DNA of 64,000 bases from Flaccisagitta enflata (taxonomy: Eukaryota; Chaetognatha; Sagittoidea; Aphragmophora), in NCBI GenBank assembly GCA_965153355.1, contig OZ231127.1, forward strand, positions 18,724,001 to 18,788,000. The letters run 5' to 3'. The translations under genes and the position numbers were made by a program. Under the pieces are notes generated by a model that did no database searches, was not told where the DNA came from, and was given only the letters and a program-made list of their open reading frames with translations. This document shows positions 22,611 to 44,693 of the stretch, piece after piece; the stretch's first letter is position 1, and every line of letters begins with the position of its first letter.

Positions 22611-22790
22611 GGAAAAAGGAAAAAGAAAAAGGAAAAGAAAAAGAAAAAGAAAAAGAAAAAGAAAAAGAAAGAAAAAGAAAAAGAAAGAAAAAGAAAAAAA
22701 GAGAGAAACAGAAATAAAGATAGAAATAGAAATAAAAACAGAAACAGAAGCAGAAACAGAAACAGAAAAAGGAAAGAAACGCAGAGGAGA
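22610..22790. repeat. (AAAAAG)n / (AAACAG)n tract
   Basis: Purine-rich hexanucleotide-like repeat. Confidence 0.9.
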
Positions 22791-23217
22791 AAAACGAGAA
22801 AGAAATGAACGACGGATTTACAAGGTATCTTTTAACACCGACCAAGTATATTAGATTATGGACATACTCGCTCTGCAAACTCAACCTATATTTGAAACAA
22901 TCACGTAATCGCAATGCGGACAATATCTGACTTGGACAACATTACACCACAACCATTTCAGCCACTGAGGAAAAGGTGAATTTTTTTTTTCAAATGGTTA
23001 CCGACGCGACGCGTGCGTGCAATTTAAGGCACAGTCTTAATCCGACGATATTCGAATTACGAGGAAGAAAATGCGAGTGCGAATGCGAGGTTTATTCAAG
23101 CTAATCGCGTGTGCATTACACAACGCGACGTGCACGAGCGTGTACATTCCCGGCACTTACACGCCGTAATTGGGACCTTACGCAAGCGTGCAGGGGATTA
23201 TTACGACAGTAACGAGT

Positions 23218-23218
<1 letters not shown>

Positions 23219-23287
<69 letters not shown>

Positions 23288-23293
23288 AAAAGT

Positions 23294-23369
<76 letters not shown>

Positions 23370-23371
23370 AA
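23219..23371. repeat. (GA)n then (AAAG)n compound microsatellite
   Basis: GA to about 23285, then about 19 AAAG units. Confidence 0.97.
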
Positions 23372-23593
23372 AAACGAGTGAAAGGTGGGGAAAGAAAGGA
23401 AGGAGGGGAGAGAGGAGGGAGGGGAGAGATAAGGACGAGAAAGAAAGGGATGCAGAGATACAGACACAGGACATTCAAAGTACGACAACAAGAGAAAAAT
23501 GGATTATTAAAAAGAGAGACAAAGACGAACAGAGTGACATGGAGACTGAGAAACCACTCAAACAACAGAGTGAGAAGCGCTCACTCACTCAGA

Positions 23594-23715
<122 letters not shown>

Positions 23716-23860
23716 TACATATATTGGAACGATGATTTGTGTCACCGCGTCGAGAAGTTGAGCGTTAATGGGCCAGAAAATGGAGTAATTCTCATTCGCG
23801 CTTTTTTGAAGAAAAGAAGGAAGAAGAAAACCTGGAAAATGGAATATTCCGTCATGTCTT

Positions 23861-23862
<2 letters not shown>

Positions 23863-23905
<43 letters not shown>
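23863..23905. repeat. (GA)n microsatellite
   Basis: Short GA run. Confidence 0.95.
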
Positions 23906-23909
<4 letters not shown>

Positions 23910-24079
23910 AGAGAGCGAGTGAGCGAAAGACTTACCATTAACACCATCTACGCGGCTCACACCATTATGCCGTTGCGATGAGAGTGAGAAAAAAACTATG
24001 TGGGAGTGACGGATAGAGTAACGGAGGGTGAATGGGTATTGGGTGGGTGCCGATCACGGGTGGGGAAAAGGGAAAGAGA

Positions 24080-24546
<467 letters not shown>

Positions 24547-24599
24547 TGAATGAACGACATAATGAGAAGGAAATATCGAGAACAAAAGTGACCCACAAA

Positions 24600-26560
24600 C
24601 AGAAACAAAGCAAAGCAAAGCAAATTAAAGCAAACCTGATATTTATTCGTGAGAGCAAAGAAAAAGCGAAGGAGATTTGAAAAGAATTTGAGACCAAAGA
24701 GAAAAGCAAATCAAACCTGAAAAATATCTTAGAGCAAAGAGAGGCGAAAATAATCATAGATATATCTTGGCGCAAACAGAAAGACGCATCAAACCTGAGA
24801 AGTATACCTGAGAAGTATACATGAGAGCCAAGACATAGCGAGAAGTATCTGAGATTGTCTCTCTCCCATTCTTCGATCACGTGGCCTCACCCGAATCAAA
24901 ATCGTCTCGCGCTGCTTTAAATCCAATTTGCATACGAGGAAAATTAAGCCGCTCTCCGCACCCAAAGCTTTTTTCGGCGCAAACGGTTGCGGCGGCTGCA
25001 GCGGTGGCGGCGGTCGAGGTTTTTTTGGTTTTCCTCCCTGCCTAATGCGTAATCACCCAAGAAATCAGGACCTCCCATTTGAATAAAGTTTGAAAGAGCA
25101 ATTTTTTTATGACAAACGATTTTTTCAGCACCTCGACGTCTTCATCGTCGTCCTTGTCGTCGTCGTCAACACATTGATAGTCATAATCGTCGTCTATATT
25201 GCCGTCGTCTTCATTGTCATCATTGTTGTCATCATTTTCTTGGGTGATGATACGACTCGCGAGCAAGAATCATGATGATGGAACACAATGAAGACGCTGC
25301 ATAAGAAAAAAAAGCACCCACGCCTAATTTGCATGAGAAATGACCCACTGAATAAAATTTTACGGTGTTTTGGGTCGGTCAACGCGGTCATCTTTTGTTA
25401 TCCGGAAAACGCTATTATCTTATTCTGTTCGTAAAATTGTCGCGTGACTTCTCCTTCGGATTTTGATCAACAAAAGATTTCTTGATTGGAGGCGAAATTA
25501 TGGAGAACGGTCGCCAAGTCATGTTTCATTTCAGGTCCGAATCAACTCTCAAAGTGCTTGATTAGAATCATTTTATTTTTTGATTGTTTCGTCTTTTTTT
25601 ATTCTACAAAGACAGGCTCGTGATAAGTTTTTATTGTGCGACAGTTTGAATTGGGGGCGTCAAACTTTGCTTTTCCACGTGAATAGTTGCATATATGGAT
25701 GTACGTCATTGTACGATGTATCGAGGGGGCATTGAAACAGACGAGTCACTACAAACTTTGGAGTGATCGAACTGTAAAGATTTTGACACATCGTTTTTTT
25801 TTTTTTTTTTATTTTTATTTTTATTTTTTTGCTTTTTTTTGCGCAGGTTTTTACCAATACCTTCATGCCCTTGCCCCCCCCCCCCCGTCTTCCTTGCTCC
25901 TTCAGCCCCTCAACTCTCCACCTCCGATTAACACTTAAATGGCCATTTGCCACAGTTTTTACCAAACCTCACCACGAGGAACAATTGCAGCGATCGTTTA
26001 CAAATTCGCGTCATTTACGGCCAACGCGCGTACAGCGCTTTCCTTTACGATAATTTACGGCACGCTTACACAAAAGGGAGGCGACGCGGCGGCGGTTGAG
26101 ACCCACTTTGGGATGAAGGAAAAGTCTTGGCCCACTCAGGGGTGAGGTTGATCAAGACGGGTGAAAGAAATACGACTAACGAAGACGCGATGCAAACAGG
26201 TCAAAATGCGAACAACTTGTACTTGGGGAGAAGGTGAGGCTTTGATTAGGTAAGATAGTAAAGATACACTGCTTTATTCGTGCGCCTGTGGGCGGGGCAG
26301 TAGTGGAGACTACTCGGTCATAAGCAGCGGGATCGAAAAATCTTGCAAACGTGCTAACGCAAAAAAAAGAAAAAAAAAAGTTGGAAAGAAATTGGATCTT
26401 TTTGGGAGGTCTTAATTATCGATGGAACAAACTGTAATTTTAAAGCGCCATTGATAGTCTTTTAACTGATATGCTTCCATAATTGTTGCTCCAGTTTATG
26501 CTCATGATAAAATCCGAGGTATATCATAATGAAAAATGAAACTAAAATGGATTTTCATGT
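24600..26560. other. Mixed intergenic sequence without supported genes
   Basis: A TCGTC/ATC trinucleotide-rich patch (about 25133-25245), poly-T (25793-25830), poly-C (25875-25887) and otherwise moderate-GC sequence. Short open frames do not show splice-consistent structure or recognisable domains. Confidence 0.4.
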
Positions 26561-27410
26561 GTAAATGAGTGCTTCGTGCTGGTGCATGGTGTAGTAAGTT
26601 TAAGACGCACGATGTGGTGCACTATAGCATCTAGACGTCTCTTTAGCATCTTAAGACTTTTTCCTGACAATCACAGCGCATGGTGCGCTGCACTATAATG
26701 TCAAAGGGTCCTCCTGATAACTACAGCGCTTGGGGTGGTACACTATAGCAACTAAGCGTCCCTCCAGCATCTCTCTTACAAACGTAGTACACGCCGTGTA
26801 CTACGTTTGTTAGAAAGTACAGTGCACAGTGCACTACAGTGTCTAGGCGTCCCTCAAGCGTCTTGAGACTCCTTACAAACACAGCACACGATACGGGGCA
26901 CTACAGTGTCTAGGCGTCCCTCAAGCGTCTTGAGACTCCTTACAACCACAGCGCACAATACGGTGCACTACAGTGTCTAGGCGTCCCTCAAGCGTCTTGA
27001 GACTCCTTACAACCACAGCGCACGATACGGTGCACTACAGTGTCTAGGCGTCCCTCAAGCGTCTTGAGACTCCTTACAACCACAGCGCACGGTACGGTGC
27101 ACTACAGTGTCTAGGCGTCCCTCAAGCGTCTTGAGACTCCTTACAAACACAGCGCACGATACGGTGCACTACAGTGTCTAGGCGTCCCTCAAGCGTCTTG
27201 AGACTCCTTACAAACACAGCGCACGGTACGGTGCACTACAGTGTCTAAACGTCCCTCAAGCGTCTTGAGACTCCTTACAACCACGGCGCACGATATGGTG
27301 CACTACAGTGTCTAGGCGTCCCTCAAGCGTCTTGAGACTCCTTACAACCACAGCGCACAATACGGTGCACTACAGTGTCTAGGCGTCCCTCAAGCGTCTT
27401 GAGAGTCTCA
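26560..27410. repeat. 67-bp satellite array
   Basis: Units of exactly 67 bp run from about 26840 to 27400, eight to nine copies differing at a few positions. Each contains cactacagtgtctaggcgtccctcaagcgtcttgagactcctta. Degenerate longer units precede them from about 26575. Each unit holds the short palindrome CTCAAG-CGT-CTTGAG. A 33-bp hairpin at 26778-26810 (ACAAACGTAGTACACG, C, then its complement) marks the transition from degenerate to homogeneous units. Confidence 0.9.
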
Positions 27411-27624
27411 AGTCGAGACTCTCTCCCGACAATCAAGGCGCCAAATTTCCTTTCAAACGTCGACTAACAAATTGAAATTTACGACGACTTTGCTTTTGCC
27501 ACCACCAAAAAAAAAACCTCTTTCAGCTTAAGTTTTTTTTTTCTTGGTGGCAACTTTTTCCGGCGTTTTCCCCCATTTTCGAAGAATTTTCGGCCTTTTC
27601 GACCAAATCTCGTGGAAATCCTTA

Positions 27625-27634
<10 letters not shown>

Positions 27635-27721
<87 letters not shown>

Positions 27722-27801
27722 ATCTATCTTTCTTTGTTCCTTTTTTTTTCTTTTTTCTTTTTTTCTTTCTATCTTTCTCTCTTTCTTTCTTTCTTTCTTT
27801 C

Positions 27802-27891
<90 letters not shown>
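27635..27891. repeat. (CTTT)n then (CT)n compound microsatellite
   Basis: CTTT units to about 27805, then a pure CT run of about 85 bases. Confidence 0.97.
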
Positions 27892-27893
<2 letters not shown>

Positions 27894-27921
27894 CACAGTA
27901 GCCCTTGAAAACCTTTTTCAC

Positions 27922-27975
27922 CTTTGCTTCATCAACGGCCAGAAACCGTTGAAACCTATTCTTAACCTCCGCCAT
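27922..27975 (-). CDS. Possible first coding exon (18 codons)
   Basis: On the minus strand gaaATGGCGG, a good start context, opens MAEVKNRFQRFLAVDEAK, followed by a donor-like aag|GTGAAA. Beyond it lies the CT/GA microsatellite. No downstream partner exon was found on the minus strand, so support is weak. Confidence 0.2.
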
Positions 27976-28739
27976 TTCAAAAAATCTCCATGGGCAGCTT
28001 TGGTTTCGGTGGGTCGGCCTGAAGGTGTTATATCGCTTGGCCATTTTGTGCCGTTTTCTTTTCATCTTTTTACATAACCTTACATAAGTATTCATTCCCA
28101 CCCTTTATTGATCCGACCCACTCGTTTTGAATGTGTGACAATCTTTACCGTGGCCAAGGCATTTGTGCAACAATACACTTTTCTATTCACCATCGCCGCT
28201 CATTGACTCCTATCATCATCAAATCAACTCATTGCATTGGCTCAGAAATGGCTCTGCATGACCCAAAGGCCCTCATTTTCTTGATAACCGATAGGTAATC
28301 GCCCCTCTCCGCTTCCCAACTTACCACCCCCACCCACCTGGCAACCCCTTCCCGCAAACACGCTTAAACACAACAAACCCTCGTCTCTTCATCATCATAA
28401 ACTCTGTCATTTTACGTGGCGGCCATTTCTCGTTGTGACCCTTCGTTTACCTTTGGATTTCCACTGACGCGACTGACATCCTGAATTACGCAGTGATGGA
28501 TTGATCGTTTGTAAATCGCAGTTTGCAGTTTTTCCTTCTCCCGCTTTTCTCTCATCTCTTCTCTCCTCCACCATCTCTTCCTCCTCTTCCTCCTCATCTC
28601 CCTTCTTCCAAGCTCCAACCACCGCCATTTTCCGATTGTTAATGCTATCCCTCTCTGCCACCTTTACTTCCATTTCCTACGCCATTTCTCACCTCCTCCT
28701 CCTTATCCCCGCCCTAACACAAATCACAGAAAAACACTG

Positions 28740-28960
<221 letters not shown>

Positions 28961-29090
28961 TGGATTTATTTCTTTCCAGCTCGTTTGCAATTAAAAGGTG
29001 TTGGTGATGTTGTGGTTACCGCGTCGTTTTTCCCGCTTTAATCGCGATGAATCCTCCGCCTCGGCCATTAGCCCGATTTCCATTTCCCCA

Positions 29091-29680
29091 CCACGATGAC
29101 GGGCAACAATGACTCCACTCTGCTTGCTTTGGTATACTCTCACTCCTCCTCAGCACTTGCCCACATAGCCCAATTCCATTACCTCACCACGATGACGGGC
29201 AACAATGACCTCACTCTGCTTGCTTTGGTATACTCTCACTCTTCCTCAGCCCTTGCCCACATAGCCCAGTTCCATTACCTCATCACGATGATGGTAAACC
29301 ATGACTTTACTCTGCTGGCTTCAGTATACTCACACTCTTCCTCAGCACTTGCCCACATAGCCCATTTCCATTACCTCACCATAATGATGGCCAACCATGA
29401 CTCCACTCTGCTGGCTTTGGTATACTCTCACTCTTACTTAGCACTTGACCACGTTGCCCAATTGCATTACCTCACCACGATGATAGCTAACCATGACTCT
29501 GCTCTGCTGGCTTTGGTATACTCACACTCTTCCTCAGCACTCGCCCACAGAGCCCAATTCCATTACCTCACCACGATGATAGCTAACCATGACTCTGCTC
29601 TGCTGGCTTTGGTATACTCTCACTCTTCCTTAGTACTTGACCACGTTGCCCGATTGCATTACCTCACCATGATGATAGCT
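29091..29680 (+). repeat. 96-bp tandem array with an open reading frame
   Basis: Six units of 96 bp start at ccacgatga (29091, 29187, ...). Because 96 is a multiple of three, the frame stays open for 201 codons from 29096, giving 32-residue repeats like NNDSTLLALVYSHSSSALAH. Units differ at roughly 10-15% of positions, yet only one frame is long. The array resumes at 31218-31460 and a single unit is present at 44046-44160. Whether it is translated is unknown. Confidence 0.75.
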
Positions 29681-31217
29681 AACGCCATTCACAATAGGTA
29701 ACACACTAATCAATCGAGGTTATAGCATAGATAAATTAGCTAAAGAATTTAGACTAGTGGTAGGTAACTATAGAGCTGAATTTGAAAGATGGAGCATTCC
29801 TGTAAGTAGTCAAGTATGGTTTAGTAGCATTTCTAACACCCCTCAAGATAACACTTCACCAGTCAGTACCCCTCCCAACTCCTTAATTCCCTCCTTTTCC
29901 CAACCCTTACCTGACATTATCCCTCAGAGATTCACCACTCTTAGCCAATAACTTTTTAGCAAGCTCAATATAATAAATTCAGATGTTATTATGTAGCCTG
30001 AATTTATTATATTGCTTTCATCTAGATGCTATTATGTAGCCTAGCTCTGAAAGGTTAACACCATTCCCCTCCCTCCTTATAGTTAGTAAAATAGATTAAT
30101 TTGAAATAGTTAACTAACTTAAAATTAGCTAAATATTTTGAATTTTGCACTTCTGTATGGGTGGGAATTCGGAGGTCTGGACATTCTCCTTTAGAGACTG
30201 ACATGTATAATTTAAATCTAATTTAAATCTAATCTAAATCTAATTTGAATCTGATTTAAATCTAATTTGAATCTAATTTAAATCTAGTTTAAATCTAATT
30301 TAAATCTAATTTAAATCTTATCTTAATCTTATTTAAATCTTATTCAAATCTTATTCAAATCTTATTGAAATCTAACTTAAATCTAATAAAGTTTGATTCA
30401 ATTTTATTTTTGTTTTAAATTTGTCAGATATGATTTGGTTCATCTTAATTCAATTTAATCTATTGGTCTATAATAATTGTTTTTATAATTCTAACTATAA
30501 ACTGACAGTTATCTTGACTATCTCTTCTATCTTATTTTTCCATTGCTCTCTCTCATTTTTCTTGCCAGTATGATACTTGATAAGCTCATGTGCCTGTTTG
30601 CCCTCTTATTGGTCAATTTTCATTCCTTCCCCTTAATCCTCTTACTTTCACCATTCTTCTCTCAGTGGTCACCTGTTTTATGGTCACTGAGAGCTTCAGT
30701 TGATGTTTACTTTTCAGAGCCTTCTCTTGAGGGTTCATTCTTTCCTTTCCACCATTTCCCTTACTTTTCTAAGCGTTTTGCTCTCTAATTTTCACACTTT
30801 GTTTTCATTCTGTTATCCTCATGTACATTTTTGCTTTTACTGTAACTTCTCATTTCGTCTTTCTTTTTCACTGTAACATTTCTTTTTCCTTTTTTCTTTG
30901 TTAATAATGGAAGGGATGCTTACCTTCATATTGGTTATTCATCAATTGGCATTTGTCAATTGATGAGTGATAGATATGATATGTAGAGCTCTTTTCAAAA
31001 ATTTTTACCAGAGATAAATTGGGGATGGAAGCTTTAACCAAGCCTTATTTACTTAAGACGGTCCACAGCCCGCTCTGGTTAGGCCTGTCTATCTTTATTT
31101 TCCTCCTTTAAAACTTAACCTTTCACTTTCATATTGTTATGTTTCTTCTCTTTCATTTTCCTCTTGTTAAGTTTCTTCTCTATCTGAACTCTTATCTTTC
31201 CTACTTCTATTAACCAC
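29681..31217. mobile_element. 1.54-kb insertion splitting the 96-bp array
   Basis: The array stops after gatgatagctaac and resumes mid-unit at atgactctgctctgctgg, exactly where the unit would continue. The inserted DNA begins with a frame (PFTIGNTLINRGYSIDKLAK, then EFRLVVGNYR...) ending in a stop at 29951. That frame resembles the C-terminal end of a retroelement polymerase, but I cannot place it in a family. The rest is AT-rich and contains an 11-bp array at 30207-30395. It is probably a 5'-truncated retroelement. Confidence 0.45.
30207..30395. repeat. AAATCTAATTT 11-bp array
   Basis: About 17 degenerate units of aaatctaattt. Confidence 0.85.
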
Positions 31218-31460
31218 AGAAAAAATGACTCTGCTCTGCTGGCTTTGGTATACTCACACTCTTCCTCAGCACTCGCCCACATAGCTCAATTCCATTACCT
31301 CACCACGATAATGGCCAACCATGACTCTACTCTGCTGGCTTCGGTATACTCTCACTCTTCCATGGCCCTTGACCACGTTGCCCGATTGCATCACCTCACC
31401 ACGATGATGGCTTACCATGACTCTACTCAGCTGGCTTCGGTATACTTTCACTCTTCCATA
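31218..31460 (+). repeat. 96-bp array, continuation
   Basis: Two and a half further 96-bp units, in phase with the break at 29680. Confidence 0.75.
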
Positions 31461-31773
31461 CATATGAAAGAAAACAACGTAAACCGCCGAGCGGTAAAAA
31501 AGTCGCATTCAGTCGGGGATTCTGTTACTCTTCAGAAGCCGTGAATTCATTTTCAATTTTTCCACACGAAGAAAATTAGAAATTGTTGGCAGACAAAGGA
31601 GTACTTTCGTACAGATGTTTGTCAAAGATTGGCGTTAAGAAATGATAGGTAATGAAATGATTAACCAGTTCATTCCATCTGTCGCGACCATGGGTGAAGA
31701 TTCTCATATCGGTCATCAGTGAATATGTGTTGACGACGTCATATATACACCGTATCTAACAGAAACACAGCGC

Positions 31774-31774
<1 letters not shown>

Positions 31775-31839
<65 letters not shown>

Positions 31840-31896
31840 GAGAGAGAGACAGAGAGAGACAGAGAGAGACAGAGAGAGAGAGAGAGACAGAGACAG
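31775..31896. repeat. (GA)n microsatellite
   Basis: GA run with GACA interruptions. Confidence 0.96.
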
Positions 31897-32089
31897 ACCG
31901 AGAGACGTATATAGAAACAGACAGACATTAAGAGAAGCAAATGGCGGAATAAGACAGACAGATAGATTGATCAGCAATTGCAGCAGCAACGTTATAGATG
32001 ATGAATAAAGATAGAGCGACGGAGAGATAGATACACAGAGAGACAGACTTGGAGACAAACAGATAGATACTTGCTCCTTGAAATTTCAG

Positions 32090-32235
32090 ACCTGACTGGG
32101 TCCGGCAGCGAATCAACGTTGTCGGTCACTTCCTTTGGGTGTCTGGAAGACGCTGATTATGATCCAGATGCTACGCTACCATACATCGACACAAATGTGG
32201 AATACAGCTCAGACGCTGAACAACACGCCGAGGAG
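32090..32235 (+). CDS. Candidate upstream acidic exon of the recombinase-like gene
   Basis: Acceptor ccttgaaatttcag| precedes a frame reading LTGSGSESTLSVTSFGCLED...YIDTNVEYSSDAEQHAEE, then a donor-like gag|GTTATA. The exon ends in phase 0, matching the next candidate exon at 32652. The frame is open on to a TAG at 32290. The composition is acidic and serine-rich and looks coding. Connection to the gene starting at 34.2 kb is inferred from order and strand only. Confidence 0.35.
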
Positions 32236-32400
32236 GTTATAGACAATTACTCTGAGGACAACTGTACATACACAAAACAAGGCCAGAAATAGGTTGTCAC
32301 AGTTGCGGACGGTTTGGCAGGGGGCAAAAATGCAAAAATATCATGGACAGACGAACGAGCAGGCTAACCAACACAGCAACAAGTAGCATGTCCGCAACTA

Positions 32401-32587
32401 AACAAGGCCGAATACACGGCTACCCAAGTCACATGCGGGTGGGCAGGGGCTATAATTGAGGCCTCTCCATCATTTGGGTAGGAGCAGTGAGGCCAAAGAC
32501 CAAAAAATAAACAAAAAAGTAAAGTGTGACGGATGGACCGACGGACCGACAAAGTGGGTCGTACAGTCGCGTAGTACACGACTAAAA
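32401..32587 (-). mobile_element. Family B1 element, reverse copy
   Basis: aacaaggccgaatacacggctacccaagtcacatgcgggtgggcaggggc...gaccgacggaccgacaaagtgggtcgtacagtcgcgtagtacacgactaaaaa. It lies in the putative intron between the two acidic candidate exons. A remnant with catgtccgcaacta precedes it at 32300-32400. Confidence 0.75.
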
Positions 32588-32651
32588 ACATAGTTGCTTG
32601 CTTACAATGCAGACCAATGTTTTGACAAATAATAGCAATTCTCTTCAATAG

Positions 32652-32918
32652 ATCGAGACGAGAGTACTCCTCTCTCATCATTTTGTCCCGGATCGAAGCC
32701 CAGCCCCTTACGCCGAAAGTTTCGTCGATGAAGATGATCGAAATGTGGACGAAATTTTGTGCGACGGCCGCGATGCTGAAGAAGTCTCCACCAGCTCTAC
32801 TAACAATCATAACGTCGTCGACGTCACCGCTGATCTCGACATTATCCTTAGCGACAGCCAGAACAATGTTGCTACCAACGACTGCCCTGTGGCTCGCAAT
32901 GAGGAGCTTCTGTGCCAA
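32652..32918 (+). CDS. Candidate acidic exon of the recombinase-like gene
   Basis: Acceptor ttctcttcaatag| precedes an open frame (IETRVLLSHHFVPDRSPAPY...VDEILCDGRDAEEVSTSSTN...NEELLCQ) that ends at a donor caa|GTAATC. It is 267 nt, phase 0 at both ends, acidic and apparently coding. The exon at 34.2 kb would need phase 2 if its acceptor is ttacag| at 34288, so an extra exon or a different boundary is required. Confidence 0.35.
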
Positions 32919-33371
32919 GTAATCACTATCCAATAGTCATGCATAATCAGATTAAACCCGCTCTAATGGACCCGTCAATAACATATTTCCGATAGACACA
33001 CGTAATATTTCTATATGAGAACCTAGTCTATAAGAAAATGATGAGCATAGTAGTTATTTTGCCAGTGGCTTTCTCTTTTTTTTTTATTTGTGAAAAAAAA
33101 CTTTCCTCAGGAAAACATAATACTAATAGTGTATACATAAACTTAACAAATTTTCAATAAAAGTGCCTTTAACAATCCTGCCCCCTTCTCACTTGTGCTG
33201 CATCACTCAGAATGAAATCCCCTCTCTACAACCACAAACGCAAACATGCAAGAAGGCCGCGTTTTCGATAGCTGCAACAGGGCGATTTTGGTTTTACCGT
33301 GGACTGCATGGGGTCAACGAAACAAGGTATGACAATCATGTTTTAAAGAGTAAAACGGCAATCGGTGATAA

Positions 33372-33547
33372 TTTTTAGTCGCGTGTTACGCGACTCTACA
33401 CCCCGCTATGTCGGTCCCTTTTTACTTTTTAGGCGTTTTTGAGCTTTTTGAGCATACCGCTCCTGCCCATATGCCCTAGTGACCTCATCCAGCACTGTTC
33501 CTGCCTACCCGCACGCAACTAGGGTAGCAGTGTATAAGGCCTTGTTA
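33372..33547 (+). mobile_element. Family B1 element
   Basis: ttttagtcgcgtgttacgcgactctacaccccgctatgtcggtccc...ccgctcctgcccatatg...ctgcctacccgcacgcaactagggtagcagtgtataaggccttgtt. Both ends are present. The GGTC core is reduced to a single unit. Confidence 0.75.
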
Positions 33548-33996
33548 TTTTGTAACGAGTAAGTGAAAGAAGTGGTGTCATACTTTTGTCGGTATGTAGA
33601 TAAATTACACGCTGTATTTTGAATAAAAACACTGTTTATAAGAACATAGGCCTCAGATGTTGTATGCACTAAGAATAAAATGCATTTACTTCATTGAATA
33701 TAAACAGCTAGCAACTGTAACAAAGAATTTTCAATGCTACAAAAATAAGAATGGGTCAAGAACATTTAAGCCTGATAATTGGTTGAAAGAACAATCAGCC
33801 TCATTTAGAAAAACTGCGTTCTTATAAAAATATATTGTGTATATTCTTATCATCTGGTTGATCAGTCACGTTGCAGCTGTCAAGTAATTATTTCACAATT
33901 GTGGCGGGGGGGGGGGGATGGGCAGGGGTATTTGTTTCTATTTGTTCAGACTGTATATCGAATGCTCACTTGATATTTGTCCATCCTTCTTAATAA

Positions 33997-33998
33997 GC

Positions 33999-34029
<31 letters not shown>

Positions 34030-34073
34030 AGAGAAAGAGAAAGAGAAAGAGAAAGAGAAAGAGAGAGAGAGAC

Positions 34074-34172
<99 letters not shown>
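33997..34172. repeat. (GA)n microsatellite with GAAA units
   Basis: GA and AGAGAA tract directly upstream of the first firm exon of the recombinase-like gene. Confidence 0.97.
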
Positions 34173-34217
34173 CTGAAGAAGTGTGATGGAAAGATATGGA
34201 AGTAAGCATTGAAAATC

Positions 34218-42541
<8,324 letters not shown>

Positions 42542-42668
42542 ATATGTATGAACGCCCGATAATGCGAGAAAATGCGTGGGAATCCATTTTGACGATTGCG
42601 ATTGATTAAATGCTGTAAACGTTTGAATGTGTCCGCACTTTTCTCCCGCGAATGATATTTTGAGCACA

Positions 42669-43381
<713 letters not shown>

Positions 43382-43483
43382 TAAATGAAAGAGAAAAAAA
43401 TGTAAAGACCATAAGTTCTATTTATGTATATATATATGTTCTATTTATATGTGTGCTACACTTTCCTGTGTGAATAAATCGAA

Positions 43484-43526
43484 TATGATATATATATATA
43501 CATATATATATGTATATATATATAAG
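43484..43526. repeat. (AT)n / ATATACATAT tract
   Basis: Short AT-dinucleotide run, partly palindromic. Confidence 0.9.
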
Positions 43527-43574
43527 TAAGACTATTTTGAGGCATTAAAAATATCATGCTATTGTCTTTTGAAG

Positions 43575-43705
43575 GAGCTCTTCTCCGGGCCGCTTTAGAC
43601 GAAGCATTGTTGGCGCTGGATGGAGAGGAAGAGGTCGCTTGCTCATCAGAGATGGACGTCGACGTAAATGACTTTGACGACGATGATGATGATGTCGACG
43701 AATGA
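43575..43705 (+). CDS. Candidate alternative terminal exon with acidic tail
   Basis: Acceptor attgtcttttgaag| precedes a frame (G)ALLRAALDEALLALDGEEE, then VACSSEMDVDVNDF and a D6 run, ending VDE and TGA at 43703-43705. It needs phase 1 upstream. Donor-like sites in the last exon of the recombinase-like gene, gatg|GTTTGT and tttg|GTGGAT at about 42497-42515, are in that phase. It could replace the last residues of that protein or belong to another gene. Confidence 0.4.
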
Positions 43706-44045
43706 TCGCGCGGCAAACAAATTCTTTCTGAGTCGCTTATTCCCTTTTCAAACAACAACAAAAGCAACAACAATAATAACAAATAGCGTCTGATTTTTCT
43801 GAATTGTTGATTTCATGTTCACTTGCATCTTAACACATTCATCTTGAATTTTACTAAAAGAAAGAAAAAGTTTACACTGAAAAAAAAGCCGCACGAAAAT
43901 AGAATAAACGTGCGATTCCATTGATGTCGTTGATCTCTTGAAAAAAAAAAATAATCAGAATACGGTAAAGCAAAAAAGCTGCCTAAACGCCGAAGTCTTT
44001 GTTTTGATACCAATCTGAAAATGGGCAGGTCCAAGATTCTTATGG

Positions 44046-44165
44046 TACTTGCCCACGTAGCCCAATTCCATTACCTCACCACAATGATGGGCAACCATGA
44101 CTCCACTCTGCTGGCTTTGGTATACTCTCACTCTTACTTAGCACTTGCTCACGTTGCTAGAGAAC
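44046..44165 (+). repeat. Single unit of the 96-bp repeat
   Basis: acttgcccacgtagcccaattccattacctcaccacaatgatgggcaaccatgactccactctgctggctttggtatactctcac matches the array at 29.1 kb. Confidence 0.8.
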
Positions 44166-44559
44166 ACTTGATCCAGCCTCCTTGCCTAGCTTGACCATAG
44201 TTGCACATAATGCATTTGCACTTAGCCTCTTAATTTCTCTCAATCAATAGGACCAGAAGCCATTTTCCTTCGCAATCAAATTAGCAGTCAAATTGGCGGA
44301 TTGGCACCCACAAAGCGTTAAAAGTGGGTTAGTAACGAATTCTCTGTCGGGATGCAAACCTGGGCCGGATCAACCATTTGCGAGGCCCTGGGCTATCTGG
44401 GGAGCGAGGCCCCCTCCCCAGGGGCCAAGTCGACCCCCCCCCCTTCATTAAAGCATATCCACTACGAAAACACCTTCATAAAAGATGGGACAGACAGACA
44501 GACAGACAGACAGACTGGAATTTGTAAAATGACCTTTGAATTAGTGGTCTCCATTTCCG

Positions 44560-44693
44560 AGTTCAAAAATGTGAAAGATGTGAAAAAATGCCTCTAAAGT
44601 TAATTGTGATAGACAGACAGAGGGGAATTGGCGGACCAATGGACCAACTGATCATAAAGTGGCTTTTAGTCTCATATAACATGCAACTAAAAA
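44560..44693 (-). mobile_element. Degenerate B3-type element
   Basis: gcggaccaatggaccaactgatcataaagtggcttttagtctcatataacatgcaactaaaaat ends the same way as 4192-4319 and 14530-14670. Confidence 0.45.

Noticed and set aside
26560-27410. CRISPR-like regular array
   Set aside because: Units are contiguous 67-bp tandem copies without unique spacers, in a eukaryotic context.
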